From Baylisascaris procyonis (lineage: Eukaryota; Nematoda; Chromadorea; Rhabditida; Ascarididae), in NCBI GenBank assembly GCA_037389465.1, contig JAZARR010000172.1, forward strand, positions 3,759,501 to 3,823,500: a DNA stretch of 64,000 bases, written 5' to 3'. The position numbers and the translations under genes were made by a program. The first letter of the stretch is position 1; every line of letters starts with the position of its first letter. Positions 24,101 to 35,400 of the stretch are shown here, piece after piece. Below the pieces are notes generated by a model. The model saw only the letters and a program-made list of their open reading frames with translations, ran no database searches and was not told where the DNA came from.

Positions 24101-27100
24101 CTTCGAGTAAGAAGTTTATGCCAATGCGCCGCCTAAACTGTTAAAAAGTTTATAAATTTTTGCAATTTTTGGCATATTTCGCTAGTGCGATTTTTCTGGA
24201 TTTCTAATGCCACAAGACAAAGTCAAATATTTCCTTTATCCTTCTTTTGCCTCTCTAGAAATGCATATACACATAGATAGGATACCTATGCCTATCAGTA
24301 ATACTTATGCAGGTGCGATATGTGAGAACGATGCTTGTATAATGGAAGTGAAGAGAAATAAACTACGCCAATAGGTTAGAGAAAGGTAGATCAGCTGTAA
24401 TTTTTGTTATTGTCAGCTGAACGAGGTTAGTTTAAAGTGTACTCTCAGCTGATGCTTTGTGAATGTTACGAGCAAATTGATTTCATATAGTCGTCTTAGG
24501 GGACGAGGAAATCCGACAAAGAAACTAATGGAATTTCGGCATAATAATATGAATTTCGAGGGATTTCCCTCAAATTTTAAGTGGGAAGGGGATTTCTCAA
24601 TTGTTATGCATTTAATTGATTTATTTATTAATATAAACTTGAAAGATATTACTTTCATTGAAATATTTCCTAGTAGAGATAAATGCCAAATTTTTTAATA
24701 CATATTTTCAAGCGATATATCACGTTAAAGTTGACGTCATGGTTTAGACCTGGTTTTTATGGTTTCTGTTTTTTTTTTTTGGTTTTTTTTATTGTTGTTG
24801 AGAGAACTGATTGTGTTATAATCTTTCAAAGTACGTGAAAATTATATAACTTGGTAGAGTTGGTGCATTTTTTTTTTTTTTTTGCACATTGATTTGCCTC
24901 ACTAAATTATTGTGCTTATTATTCATAAGAACAGAAGAATTGCATCGAATGTGTTCAGTTGTAAGGATTTTACTATGTCTACGATTTAAGCTTTTAGAGA
25001 GAATTTGGCGTAGATAAGTGCTGTAGATCCTTTAGATGCCCATGTCTCGATCAGAAGGAAACTGAGTTATGGGATTTAAAATATCCATATAGATTCCATT
25101 ATCGAAACTTTTATAATACTTTAGTGGGAGTTACGAGACTTTTACATATATGCATAGGCTATCATAGCAGTTTCTGTGAGAATTTTGCATTCTTTAGCTT
25201 ATCGTTTATGGTTTTTGTCAAGGTGCCTGTATTATTATTTAAAAATCAGAGTTGATTGAAGCAATAGCTAATCTCATAGAATAGTTGCCTTTCTTCCTTT
25301 TTTTTTTTCTTTAATTGTTTGTGAAATCCTATTTCTTTAAATTGCTCGAAATTTCTCGTTTTTATTTATTATAGCTCCCTCCATTTAGCTATTATCGTAT
25401 TATCATATATTTTATATTATCATCTCTCGAGTAAATCCTCATCTTAGCCCCTCTTCATCGTCGTCGTTTTCTCTGTTGGAATGAAATTTGTTCATAGAAA
25501 TCTTTTTTTTTTTGCAAAAAAATATTTCGCTAAGAATTTCCTTTGTAAAATTGATATCCGTTTTTTTTTTAAATAATATTTCCTTCAATTCAAACTTTCT
25601 AATAATAAATTCTTTAATTTTTTTAAATAAATTTCTTTTAATAAATTAATAAAATTCTTTAATTCTAATAAAAAATTAAATTTCAGCAAGAGGCATTAAT
25701 AAAACAACTACAAGAGCAACACTATCAACAATATATGGCGCAAGTATATGCACAACAAGCAAAAGTAGCTGGTGCATCTCCTGATGGCGATAAATCGATG
25801 AATACAGATGGCGTCGTTAATGAAGTCGTACCTGATTCGACGACAAAAGATCTTAACAATAAAAAGGCCGAAGAATCGGATGTATCAGATGAGGAACCTG
25901 GTGACGATCTTCCTTGTACGTTTATTTACGTTTACTTCTTTTTTTTTCTTTTTTTTTTTTTTTGAGGAACGATTGGTGTGAAGAATTGGGGAATGTTACC
26001 ATTGCCATAATATATGTGGATACATATCAGAAGATAGGAGTGGGGATATTGTGTAGCGTTTTGCCTCTTTCATCGGATTGTTGAGAATTGAACAAGCTTG
26101 ATGGCAGTTAGTACTGGGATTGTAACCTTAAATCGATTCTGGTGATATTCTGGCTGCAATGAGCTTATTCGATTTGCTTTGTTTTTTGTTTTGTTTTTTT
26201 TTTAATGCTCCTCAATGCGTTTTATATAATTGAGTGATACTTTACGAGTTGTCTATGTCGAAGAAAAGTATTTCCGGTCTCAGAGGTAAGTATTAATGCA
26301 ATCCAGCTCATTGGCATCTCATCATTGAGGATGATGATAGGCAAATTGGTTGAACGGTCGTTTTTGAGGTATTCTAGAAAATAAAATAAATCTACTCAAA
26401 GGGGATTATGTTTGATTAGAGCTTCATTGTTTGTGAAAATGCGTTAATGAATTAAAAGTGCGCAGCGATAAGATGTTTTTTTTCTCATTTTCTTGTGTTG
26501 CTTTTTCGATTTTGCATAAAAATCTCTTATTATTGCTTTATTATAAAATGAAACGTTTCGATCGTGCTGCATTGAAGTGTGAAGAGTGTCTATTTGTGAT
26601 GGTGTTTAAGTACATTATAAAGAAGATCATTTGCTAAGCAGCTTAATTAATTTATTTTTGCAGTATTGATTACTTTAATTACTTAACTAATTTATTTCTT
26701 CAGTATTGATTACTTCGATTACTTTTATTGTAAAATTTTTTTTTAAAATCTTTTTTTAAAAATCATTTCATTCAATACTATCGTTTATTTCAAGTGTGCT
26801 CAATCCATGGTCAAATGGGCCTCTTCTGTCACTGTAAGCTCTCTCCCTCTCACCCTCTCTCCGTTGATCGTCTTTCGCTATTGTATGCTTCGCATAGCGT
26901 GTCTGTCGCATTGTTGTTGCATGTTAACTAGAAGTGCGTTTGAATTTTTTTTTTTGTTTATCGAGTATTAATGATCTTTCTTTTTAGGTTTTTTTCCGAA
27001 ATTTTTATTTGAATTTAGTGCACATTTTATGTGAAGAAAAATTTTTGGATCAGAGATGACGAGATTTTGTAAAGTCAAAAAGTGTGCGCATGGGTAGGAT

Positions 27101-30100
27101 TTCTTTGGCGGCTTCTGATCTGAAGGTTAGTGGTTCACTAAGGACAAAAGCGCCAAAGATTCAGATGCAAAAGGGTAGATTCTCTGATGGCATCGCATTT
27201 CTAAAAGTGGTTATGACGGGTTCATTTGTAATTTCGGATCACCGCACGACATTAGTCTAAGTGGGTCATCGTTAGCGTTGTATGCATGCCTTGCTGGGTC
27301 TGTCTTATATGCTGCTTATAATCTTCAAAGATGTTGTTGTTGTTAGCATGCATAATGGGAGCGATCGTTTTCAATGGGTATTTTAAGTGTAGACTGTCTT
27401 TCGAGGTGGATTTGTTGAATATACTTGGATGTCTTTAAAGGCGAATGAATGTCGAATATTTCCGGTTTTCTGGGATGAAAAAGTTTAAATAATTGCACTA
27501 GCTTGGTGTGGATAAAATTGCTTTAATGGAAAAGTTAAGTTCATAAAGCGGAAATATTAGAATAAAGCTGTCCACTTAGAGATATGTGTTGTTCAGAAGT
27601 GCGGTTATTATCGAGAGATGTTCTAGTATAGTTTATTTATTAGGAGGCTTTATTGTTATGATACGGTATCAAGGAATAGGCCATCATGACGTCGACTTGC
27701 CCGATTGCATTAGAGAACAAAATCTAAGTGAGCAACTTTTTGATTGGCCGATTGAATTGCTGTAGTCACATCTCTATTTCCTTCTTTCGGTTCTCCTTTT
27801 CCGCCAGTCATATTATATCATTAACTACGTATGTGAAAGCGACTAGTTTTTAAAGGAAACTTTTCTTTCTTTTCTTTTTTTTTTCATTGCCTATTAGAAT
27901 TTTTCTATGAGCGTTTCATATCGTTTATTAAGATATTTGAGGAAGATAGATGCTTATTTACGAAGGGTTGCATAATATTAATATTGAGATCTAATAATAA
28001 CGAAAAGAATATATGGGAAATTGGTTGGCTGTTTCCCTTTTTTTTTATTTTAATTTAATGGAAATTTGCATTTTTAGAACTCAACGAGTGATATCTAAAT
28101 ATGTGGCATACTAATTAATGATTTCAATATATTTTCCGTAGAATTTAGAGGTGATGGAAATAGAAATGTATCAGGAAATAGTGTACATCAATAAGTGTAC
28201 GTCAACTATTCACGAGTGCTTTCTTTTGTTTCTTTTTGGCTTTCCAGTTACTTTTTTTGAATTCAGGATGTGTTGATGGTTCTCTATTTTCTGATGACGT
28301 CATCGCATTTTACTTTGAATTATATTTTTAAATGAATTATATCTTTAATACTTATTTTCCGTTTAAAAAAACGACAGAAATGATCAGTTGGTTAGTTTAA
28401 GTAACGAGTAAAGAGTACCAAAGTGGCTAGATGAATATATGAAAAAGAGGATTAACCGGCTATATTAGGTCACCTGACGAATGGTGCCAAGGTAAAATGT
28501 ATAACTTCTTGCTTTATTTTTATATCCAAATTTATTTTTCAGCCGTTACGCATGTATGCGTGTTGAATGAATGAATGAAGATAAGATAAACCAAAACCAA
28601 TCCAAATTGTTGGACTCATTTATTATATAGCGCCCTCTGTTTGTGTTTGACGTCATACGAGCTTATATTGTGTTTTGTAAAATTTTATGCATTTGTTAGG
28701 GTTGTTGTATTTATTCGGTTGTCGTATGTATCACCTATATGTTGTGCACTTTATGTCGGGTAAGTTTATATTAAGACCTAAAGAGTCTTATGCATTAGAC
28801 TGATTGTCTTATATATTAGTTACCTTTATTTATTTATTTGTTTATTTACTTATTTATTTATTTATTTATTTATTCAGATTCTTATAGATGGAACTAATTA
28901 CTGAATTAATGCTTAGCGAGGGAGCATTTTAAGTTTGTAAAATTTTCGTGGTAAGGGATTACCTTCAAAATCACTTAGGCAACAAAATCATCAAGGAAGC
29001 ACCGAATAGGAATCAGAATCAGTTATCATTGAGCTGATAGATGGTGTGACATCATCACCTATTGGTTCGTTGGAATAGTATGAGTGTTGAGTTGATGATT
29101 GAGGCTATTAGTTGACGGCAATAGTGAAAAAAGATGATGGAATCTGATGCACTATACTATCAGCCATCATCGTTTGACGTTCAACTGGCTTTTGTATGAA
29201 TGCTGTAACATCTCTATGTGTGAAACGCGTTCTCTAAAAGATTTATGCTTTCGTTGCGGCATATAGCGTAATCACTAATCGTCAGAACCGATTGCCTCAA
29301 ATTTAATTGTACTAGCTTTTGCCTTACTCATCAGGTAGTTAAATTAGCTTAATTACCGAAATTTGAGTTGATTGGCTGTGACGATCGCCATACGAATCGA
29401 TACATTTGCATAAATTTCCCGAAACCGCATTGCAACAATTATGACGATTCCTAATATGTGATCGACTCGTAAATAAGCGTTCGAAGTTTTAATGAAACGA
29501 TGAATACTTTGTTTTATAAAGGATCCGATTTGTTGATCACAGAAATGCGTTATGCAAAAAAAAAAAAGAAAAAAAAACTAATGAAATTCATAGAGTATAT
29601 GATCATGAAAAGAGTTTCTTCATTTTGCTCGTATATTTGGCGTTGAACTCATTGAAATAGGTAATCATATAAGAAAAAAGGTATACTGGTGTATAGCACG
29701 TGAGGCATCTCATGCATGCGTACAATTTGAAAACTATTAAATTATAAAGCATTTATAATTGTGTGAGGTAATAAATGTGTAGAATTCGTTCATATGCTTA
29801 TCGCCTATTTTTTGCATGATTCCATATAGGGAACGCATGTGCATTGTTGTTAGTGAAGTTAATAAAGTAAATAAACTTGTTAGTTTTTTATTATTCCAGC
29901 AAATCCGGCAATAGCACCAGCATCGATGTGGAATCGGCAGGATATCGTTGAGTTCAAAAATGCGATCCGTAAAGAGGGTGCCGAAGGGATCATCAAAGTC
30001 GGGCATGGCGAAACAGTAACGGTATGTGTATAGCCATTAATTTTAAGTAGAAAGCAATTGATGGTAATGATGTTGATTTTTTTTTTTTGTTTCCCTCATT

Positions 30101-32483
30101 TTTTTTAGTACATATTTGGGAAAATATAACAAAAATATCATCGGTCCGCTTTTTCCTTCAGAAAAAATATTGTATTATTTGAACCGTAATTTTTTTAAAA
30201 CTATTTTTATTATTTGTTGATATCAATCAATGGAGAAATTTGCCGCATCGACTTATATATAGAAATTAGCTGCTAACTTCAATCTTCGCTATGTTTGTCT
30301 ATGCTGTATGTTGCAATCGTGTTTGAATTGTTTAGGTTTCCTATCCTTAATCCTCTTGCAATATTACTTCCTTTGACCTTCAGATTGCTTGTCCCTCACC
30401 CTTACATTCCCCCTCCCCTTCCTCCTCCCCCTCTCTCTATGATTATCGCATCGCTGAATTGTCTTCAGGGTAGCAAACTCTTTCGTTTCATATATAGATA
30501 GTCTCATCACTCATCGTTGGTTTAGCTATGCCGTACTTTATTTTTGTCTCTGGCATCTTATGGGAATATTAGTGCATTTTTATAACTCTACTGTCTATTA
30601 CTGCGTATTTATTTGAAGGTACGGGTGCCGACTCATGAGGAGGGAACGTGTCTTTTCTGGGAATTCGCCACCGATTACTATGACATTGGCTTTGGAGTAC
30701 TGTTCGAATGGACGATTGCGGAATCGAATCAGGTAGTTTTTGAGATTGAAGGTAATGCGTGCAGAAGAAATTTATTTTGGAAACTGCTCACTGAAATAGT
30801 TGGATTGCTCATATGTTGAAGCAGCTGGCTTGGCCCGACTTATCTCGCTCACCCCATATCCAATCGTCCTTTAGCAGATCAAAAAACATTTGCAAAGAAG
30901 TTTGGCACTTATGGATTATCTTTACAACAATATGTTTAATCAGTCACATATGAAGCTAATTTGCTAGTCTATGCATTGATAAATAATAAAGCGCGTATTA
31001 TCTGAATATGAAGAGCGTAATTGTAGGGGTTTCAACTTGTTCTTTCGTATGATTCTATGGCCAACGAATTGCCTGTATTTGAAAATTTCGCATCTTTTTA
31101 TTTAATTTTTTGCTGATTGAATTGACAATTTTTATGGATGAGAGCATAACTTATAGTTTAATCGAAACGATATCACTAATTTTGAAGTGGATCTGATTGC
31201 ATTATATTGTGAATTTAGGTATCTGTACATATATCGGAATCATCGGATGAAGAGGCAGATGAAGAATTGGCACAAGCTGAGCTAAGAGCGAGTAGTACAG
31301 GTGATGTCGAGAGTGGTAGTCCAACAAAAGAGAGGCAAAGGGATCCCAATAAGCCACATGTCGATGAAATTGTACCTGTTTATAGACGTGATTGTCACGA
31401 AGAGGTTATTCGCTTGTAAATTTAATTGCGCACATTATTTGCAATCAATTGAATTTGATTAGCTCAGCGAAATTGACACGATGCTGATGAGTGTTGTATA
31501 AAAAGACTACGTTTAGTGTTTTGTTCAAATTTGATGATATAGAATATCAACGCTTTCTAATTTTGAGCGAGAAATTGAACCCCCTTATAATTTCCGGTTG
31601 GGGAGTACGGAGGGATGGAATAGAGTACTGCGCCTTACAATGAGTAGCGAATCGAATAGAAAGGAAGTAAATGCAGGAATATTAAAACATACTGCATGGC
31701 CTAAGTAGAGATATTCAAAAGAAATGGTGTGGCGTTGATTGTATTTATTTGGATAGTAGTGTTATATGTGCAGGATATTTCAGATGTGGGAAATTTGCCG
31801 ATGCAGTTTTAATTCACTCTCAATTATCTAAGTCAGCAGAATCTATGTTGTAATTCGAGCAGTGGATCTTTAATTAATGAGGGGTCATTAGTAGAGAAGG
31901 GGAAATTTTCACATATTAAAAAAATCTCATTGGATATCAGGAATCATAATAATTTTTACTTTTATCCAAAAACTGTATTTACAATGATTTTATGCAAGAA
32001 ATCACCTGATTGAGAATTTAACGCCTTTTAAGGTTATTTAAATTAGATGATTTTTAATGAAAATATTTTGAATAAAGAGATGCTTTTTAATAGAAATATT
32101 TTAAATAAAGTTTTGAAAGTGGAGCATTTTTGAGGATATTTTTTGAGCGAAATGATTAAACCTTTAATATTTATGATGCGCTAATGGCTTATTTATATGT
32201 TGATCAAAAATAATGAATATTTACATTCATATTTATATTAAAAGCGTTCTATTACAGCATTTATTAGTGATTCAGCTGGAGGACTTCTTCGAATAACTTT
32301 CTTTCTGAAGTTTTATAATATGCATGAAAGAGATAATCTCTCGGTATGGATATATTGAGATTACAGGTCTATGCGGGCAGCCATGTATATCCGGGTCGAG
32401 GTGTCTATCTTCTAAAATTCGACAACTCGTATTCACTTTGGCGTTCGAAGACACTCTACTATAGAGTCTATTACAGCAAATAA
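8985..32483 (+). CDS. ACBD3: Golgi resident protein GCP60 / acyl-CoA-binding domain protein 3 (5' incomplete)
   Basis: Eight exons with agreeing phases: 8985-9122, 12971-13048, 13279-13366, 25687-25915, 29900-30021, 30619-30732, 31219-31404, 32367-32483 (TAA). They encode about 356 residues; vertebrate ACBD3 is about 528. Exon 1 carries only the end of the acyl-CoA-binding domain ([10 protein letters not shown] then SLLDTVCP). Exons 3-4 carry the Gln-rich region ([11 protein letters not shown] is nearly identical to vertebrate ACBD3), which in mammals recruits PI4-kinase beta. Exons 5-8 form the GOLD domain ([53 protein letters not shown]), the giantin-binding part. In the family the protein sits on the cytosolic face of the Golgi. 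The long charged segment between ACBP and Gln-rich parts is almost absent: one 26-codon exon stands in its place. Introns range from 230 bp to 12.3 kb. The acceptors at 8985 and 30619 end in AAG, and the donor at 31405 is weak (GTTATT). The identity is sure; the N-terminus is missing. Confidence 0.93.
9403..9461. repeat. Imperfect tandem duplication, about 31 bp unit
   Basis: Two adjacent copies share CCTCCATTC, one different base, then GTCAGATCCATCG. Confidence 0.85.
11155..11281. repeat. Three-copy degenerate tandem repeat, about 45 bp unit
   Basis: Each copy contains a variant of TTCTATGG, then AATTTGGC, then a T-tract with a CGT or CGA interruption. The copies differ by substitutions and small indels. 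Confidence 0.75.
13112..13150. repeat. Short direct repeat ATATAATTATGCGCA x2
   Basis: Two exact 15-bp copies 24 bp apart, separated by an A-rich spacer, in the 230-bp ACBD3 intron. Confidence 0.85.
15079..15119. repeat. (TA)n microsatellite
   Basis: About 20 uninterrupted TA units, about 345 bp beyond the 3' end of the nested F-box gene. Confidence 0.95.
15464..21897 (-). CDS. F-box and leucine-rich-repeat protein
   Basis: Exons in transcript order: 21897-21784 (ATG), 21183-21103, 20549-20425, 20044-19900, 18583-18317, 18021-17737, 17067-16958, 16654-16505, 16440-16331, about 16094-15915, 15637-15464 (TAG). About 580 residues. The N-terminus is an F-box ([20 protein letters not shown] then [10 protein letters not shown]), expected to bind Skp1 in an SCF ubiquitin ligase. 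The middle has cysteine-type LRRs: [56 protein letters not shown]. The C-terminal exons look helical ([32 protein letters not shown]). Joins through exon 4 and across 18317/18021/17737/17067 agree in phase. Doubtful joins are 19900 to 18583 (GAG-type acceptor), 16505 (donor chosen to keep phase, 64-nt intron), 16331, and a +1 shift near 16010. The general layout recalls LRR-plus-helical-repeat substrate receptors such as ZYG-11/ZER-1, but those have a VHL box, so I do not assign an orthologue. Nested antisense inside an ACBD3 intron. Confidence 0.8.
17407..17414. promoter_or_regulatory. TGACGTCA palindrome (CRE-like)
   Basis: Exact 8-bp cAMP-response-element core, the binding site of CREB/ATF-type bZIP factors. 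It lies in an intron of the F-box gene. Function is not shown. Confidence 0.3.
19680..19713. repeat. 8-bp tandem repeat (GATTTATT)n
   Basis: Four copies of GATTTATT in tandem within an intron of the F-box gene. Confidence 0.9.
24558..24571. promoter_or_regulatory. 14-bp palindrome containing GGGATTTCCC
   Basis: GAGGGATTTCCCTC has 6-bp inverted arms around TT and contains a kappaB-type core. It is about 2.7 kb upstream of the F-box ATG. It may be chance. Confidence 0.25.
24732..24739. promoter_or_regulatory. TGACGTCA palindrome (CRE-like)
   Basis: Exact core site about 2.8 kb upstream of the F-box ATG, also inside the ACBD3 intron. Confidence 0.3.
26643..26722. repeat. 40-bp tandem duplication
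   Basis: Two adjacent 40-bp copies with a shared CAGTATTGATTACTT core and a few substitutions. Confidence 0.88.
28295..28302. promoter_or_regulatory. TGACGTCA palindrome (CRE-like)
   Basis: Exact core, in the extended context GATGACGTCATC, which is palindromic over 12 bp. Intron of ACBD3. Confidence 0.3.
28648..28655. promoter_or_regulatory. TGACGTCA palindrome (CRE-like)
   Basis: Second exact core in the same ACBD3 intron, about 350 bp from the one at 28295. Confidence 0.3.
28824..28874. repeat. (TTTA)n microsatellite, imperfect
   Basis: TTTA tetranucleotides with two substitutions (TTTG, CTTA). Confidence 0.92.
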
Positions 32484-35400
32484 CTAAAAGTAGGTTATTC
32501 TTTGCTAGTAACATTTGCATTGTGAACATTACTTTCACATCTTCCAATTGGCTGGAACCGGACAAGATCATTGCAGGTATTTTATAAAAACATTCTGCCC
32601 CCTACGCTGAAGTGAGAAAAAAGATCATGCCAGAACTGTGCTCCATTTTTTGAAATCATATCAAAGGGGACTTGCAAAGATAACCATCATTTGCAAACGC
32701 AGCGATGGTTTGCCAAATGCGCCAAGTTATATCCCTATATCGCAGCTACGAAGTGTGTCGAAATTCCTTCAACGTTGTATTTGCGCGTATCTTTTGAATA
32801 TTTGAAAAGTGCTGTTGTTGAAAATAAGGATGAGGATTTTTAGTGTTTAAATATTTTGGTTTCTGATTGGCGAGGAATATGATGGGATACCCTTAATTAA
32901 TCAATTTTTCTAAAGTTATAACGCTGGAACGATTCAGGTATTCAGCGACGTTCAATGATGTTCATTGTATGGTGGTGGATTATTGTGTTGGGTGAAAAGC
33001 ATATCCGTTGGAAGTTTCGTTTATTTCTTTTCTCTAATATTTATCTACGAAACGACTTCACAAAACGTCGTCATTCTTTGCGACTTGTTTTAATTGCTGT
33101 TAATATTTCATAAAGAGTGTTGTAATATTTTGTGCAATTGGGTGGCATCTATTGTTTTATTTCGAACAGTAAACGTAATGCTTATTTGATATTTGTAACA
33201 AATGAACTGAAAAGGAAACTCAATTGAATTGGGAAGAGGAAGGGAATATCGGACAGATGGCAGTTTGTGGCCACCTTGGCGATTAATATCCATTTGTTCG
33301 TAGTTCCTTTGTGGAACACTCAGGAGGGGTGTGATAAGCTTCGAATTGATTAGAAGAAAGTTAATAGTTGAGCTGTTTGTTAGGTATTCTTTAAAATTCC
33401 CCTTCCTGATTTCCATTTAAAAGGAGTTTTGTGGACGGCAGGTTCCTTTGAGGGTGGTCTAAGGTTGTGATATGCCAAAAGAGTCTTACTAATGAAGCCT
33501 GAGTATACTCGTTCTTAATGGATGGCTTGAATGAAATCCATTCGTTGATTTGACCAAGGCTTTATTAACATAATTTGCTTGCGCTAATGGTTTTAATTCA
33601 CTATCTTTAGTATATAAATGATTTATTTTTATTTGTGATAAATTTCTTTATCTTTTCTTACAAAATTTTTCTCTCAGTATGATTTATGAGATATAAATTT
33701 TTTCGTTGTACTCTTTGTTTATTATAATCGCTACAAATTGCACAATAAATCGTCTCGTTTCTTTCGTTAAAAATTCATTATCTATTATTTCATTACAATT
33801 TAAAAAAATTTTTTTTCTCAATTTTTATTTAAATGAATAATCCCATCACAATGGAAACATATAAAGATTTTATTCACAAGTGTACTTCGAATGCATTCGT
33901 TTAGAACGTTGAAATATCATGATAGAAATCATCTTGTTAAGTAATAATATGCATTGGTTATTGCCAATAAAATTTTAGCGCTTATGCTAAAATATATGAA
34001 TTTTAAAGTGGTAATACTATAGTATTACCAAAAATGCGAAACGAGCAATGAAATTTTCTCGCAATACGTTTTTCAAATTTGCTTTTCGATATTTTGTTTG
34101 AGGGGGGCAGGGGGAAGGAGCGGATTTCTAATAAAGTATTCTTCTTATGATATACGGTTGGATTTAAGGTAAAGATAGACTAAAACGTATCTCAGAGCGA
34201 TGTCTTTATGGAGAATGGCCAACATTTTCGTATATGCTAATCTGCGTTTCTGGTCTTAAAAATGTTTCTCGTATATCGCTGAAGTGATTTGTCTTCACGA
34301 AATATTGTCACGATTTGACTATCGATTATCGTGACGATGAAGAAAGAAAAATGAGTGAAAACATATGTCAAAGAATCTGATACAATACATACTTTTTAAT
34401 AATTCCGATTCAGAAATCATTTGCGATGGTTTAATTGCTAATTGATGATGTTATACGATCTGATCTCGTTCGATTTGGCTAGTCACAAAATTCTCGAGTG
34501 AAAGATTTTTCCGAACCCGATGGTTGCCGGAATGTTTTCTAATCGGTCATCTTTTGAACTGTTTACATAATAATAATATACGCTTGAAATTCATGTAAAA
34601 GAAGCTGATATATGCTTTTCAATGTGATTTTGAGATGGATGACGCAGTTGAAATGCTGTTACTTTCTGAGAGAAAATTGTTGTCAGTTTAAAGTTGATAG
34701 AGAGATTCGTGTTGTTTTCTAGGACTATTCCACCCTATTTAGTAATATTAGACTTCAACCTCAGTAAGTTTTAGAGCTCTGGAACTATCGAATGATAAAC
34801 CACAAACATATGCATGTTGCATAATTACAACATGTGTTTTGCTAATGCAAGTTGTGAAAATCGCATAGTAAAACTGAAAAATTAGAGAGCGACAAATTTG
34901 CTTCTCATATATTATTTACGTGGAAAATGTTTTAATGAAAATTTTAAAAATCAATGAATATATCTGTTGGTGATTAATCATTAAATTTTTCTCCAAAAAG
35001 TCTTACCATCACTGTATATTCCATCATCAAGTTCTGTAGACAATGAAATACCGGACGGGCAAGAGAAAATTTTTGCGAACCTGTTCATGAAAAAAAAAGA
35101 GTGGAAAAATTCAAAACAAGTGAAAGAGGGCGATAAAACCTTTTACAACCCAAAATTAATTTCTGTTCTTATTTCATCTTCTAAGTGCGTTAAAAAAATC
35201 TACTAGAGAGCATCAATTTGTAGAGGTGGGAAGCATAAGTGATGCAGATGGAATAATTAAATGTAACCGCATAGAGAGATGGTAAAAGTATAGTTCATGT
35301 TGACCATATCAGGGTACCGAACCAATAGCGGTACGAATGGAAATCATTCACACCAACATCTTCTATCCTCGTCCATCTTCAAGCACATCTTTGGAGTTGG

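Larger units (their letters stand above)
13367..25686 (+). other. ACBD3 12.3 kb intron hosting a minus-strand gene
   Basis: This intron joins exons in the Gln-rich region. The F-box/LRR gene (15464-21897) lies wholly inside it on the opposite strand. The flanks 13367-15463 and 21898-25686 show no exon on either strand. They hold an A-tract at 13640-13655, a (TA)n tract at 15079-15119, an A/T-rich array of GAATTAAAT units near 14370-14405, and the palindrome at 24558-24571. Confidence 0.7.
25916..29899 (+). other. ACBD3 intron, 4.0 kb
   Basis: No exon seen on either strand. Contains a 40-bp tandem duplication (26643-26722), two exact TGACGTCA sites (28295, 28648) and a (TTTA)n tract. Confidence 0.6.

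Noticed and set aside
32272..32571. 99-codon minus frame
   Set aside because: It is the antisense shadow of the last ACBD3 exon.
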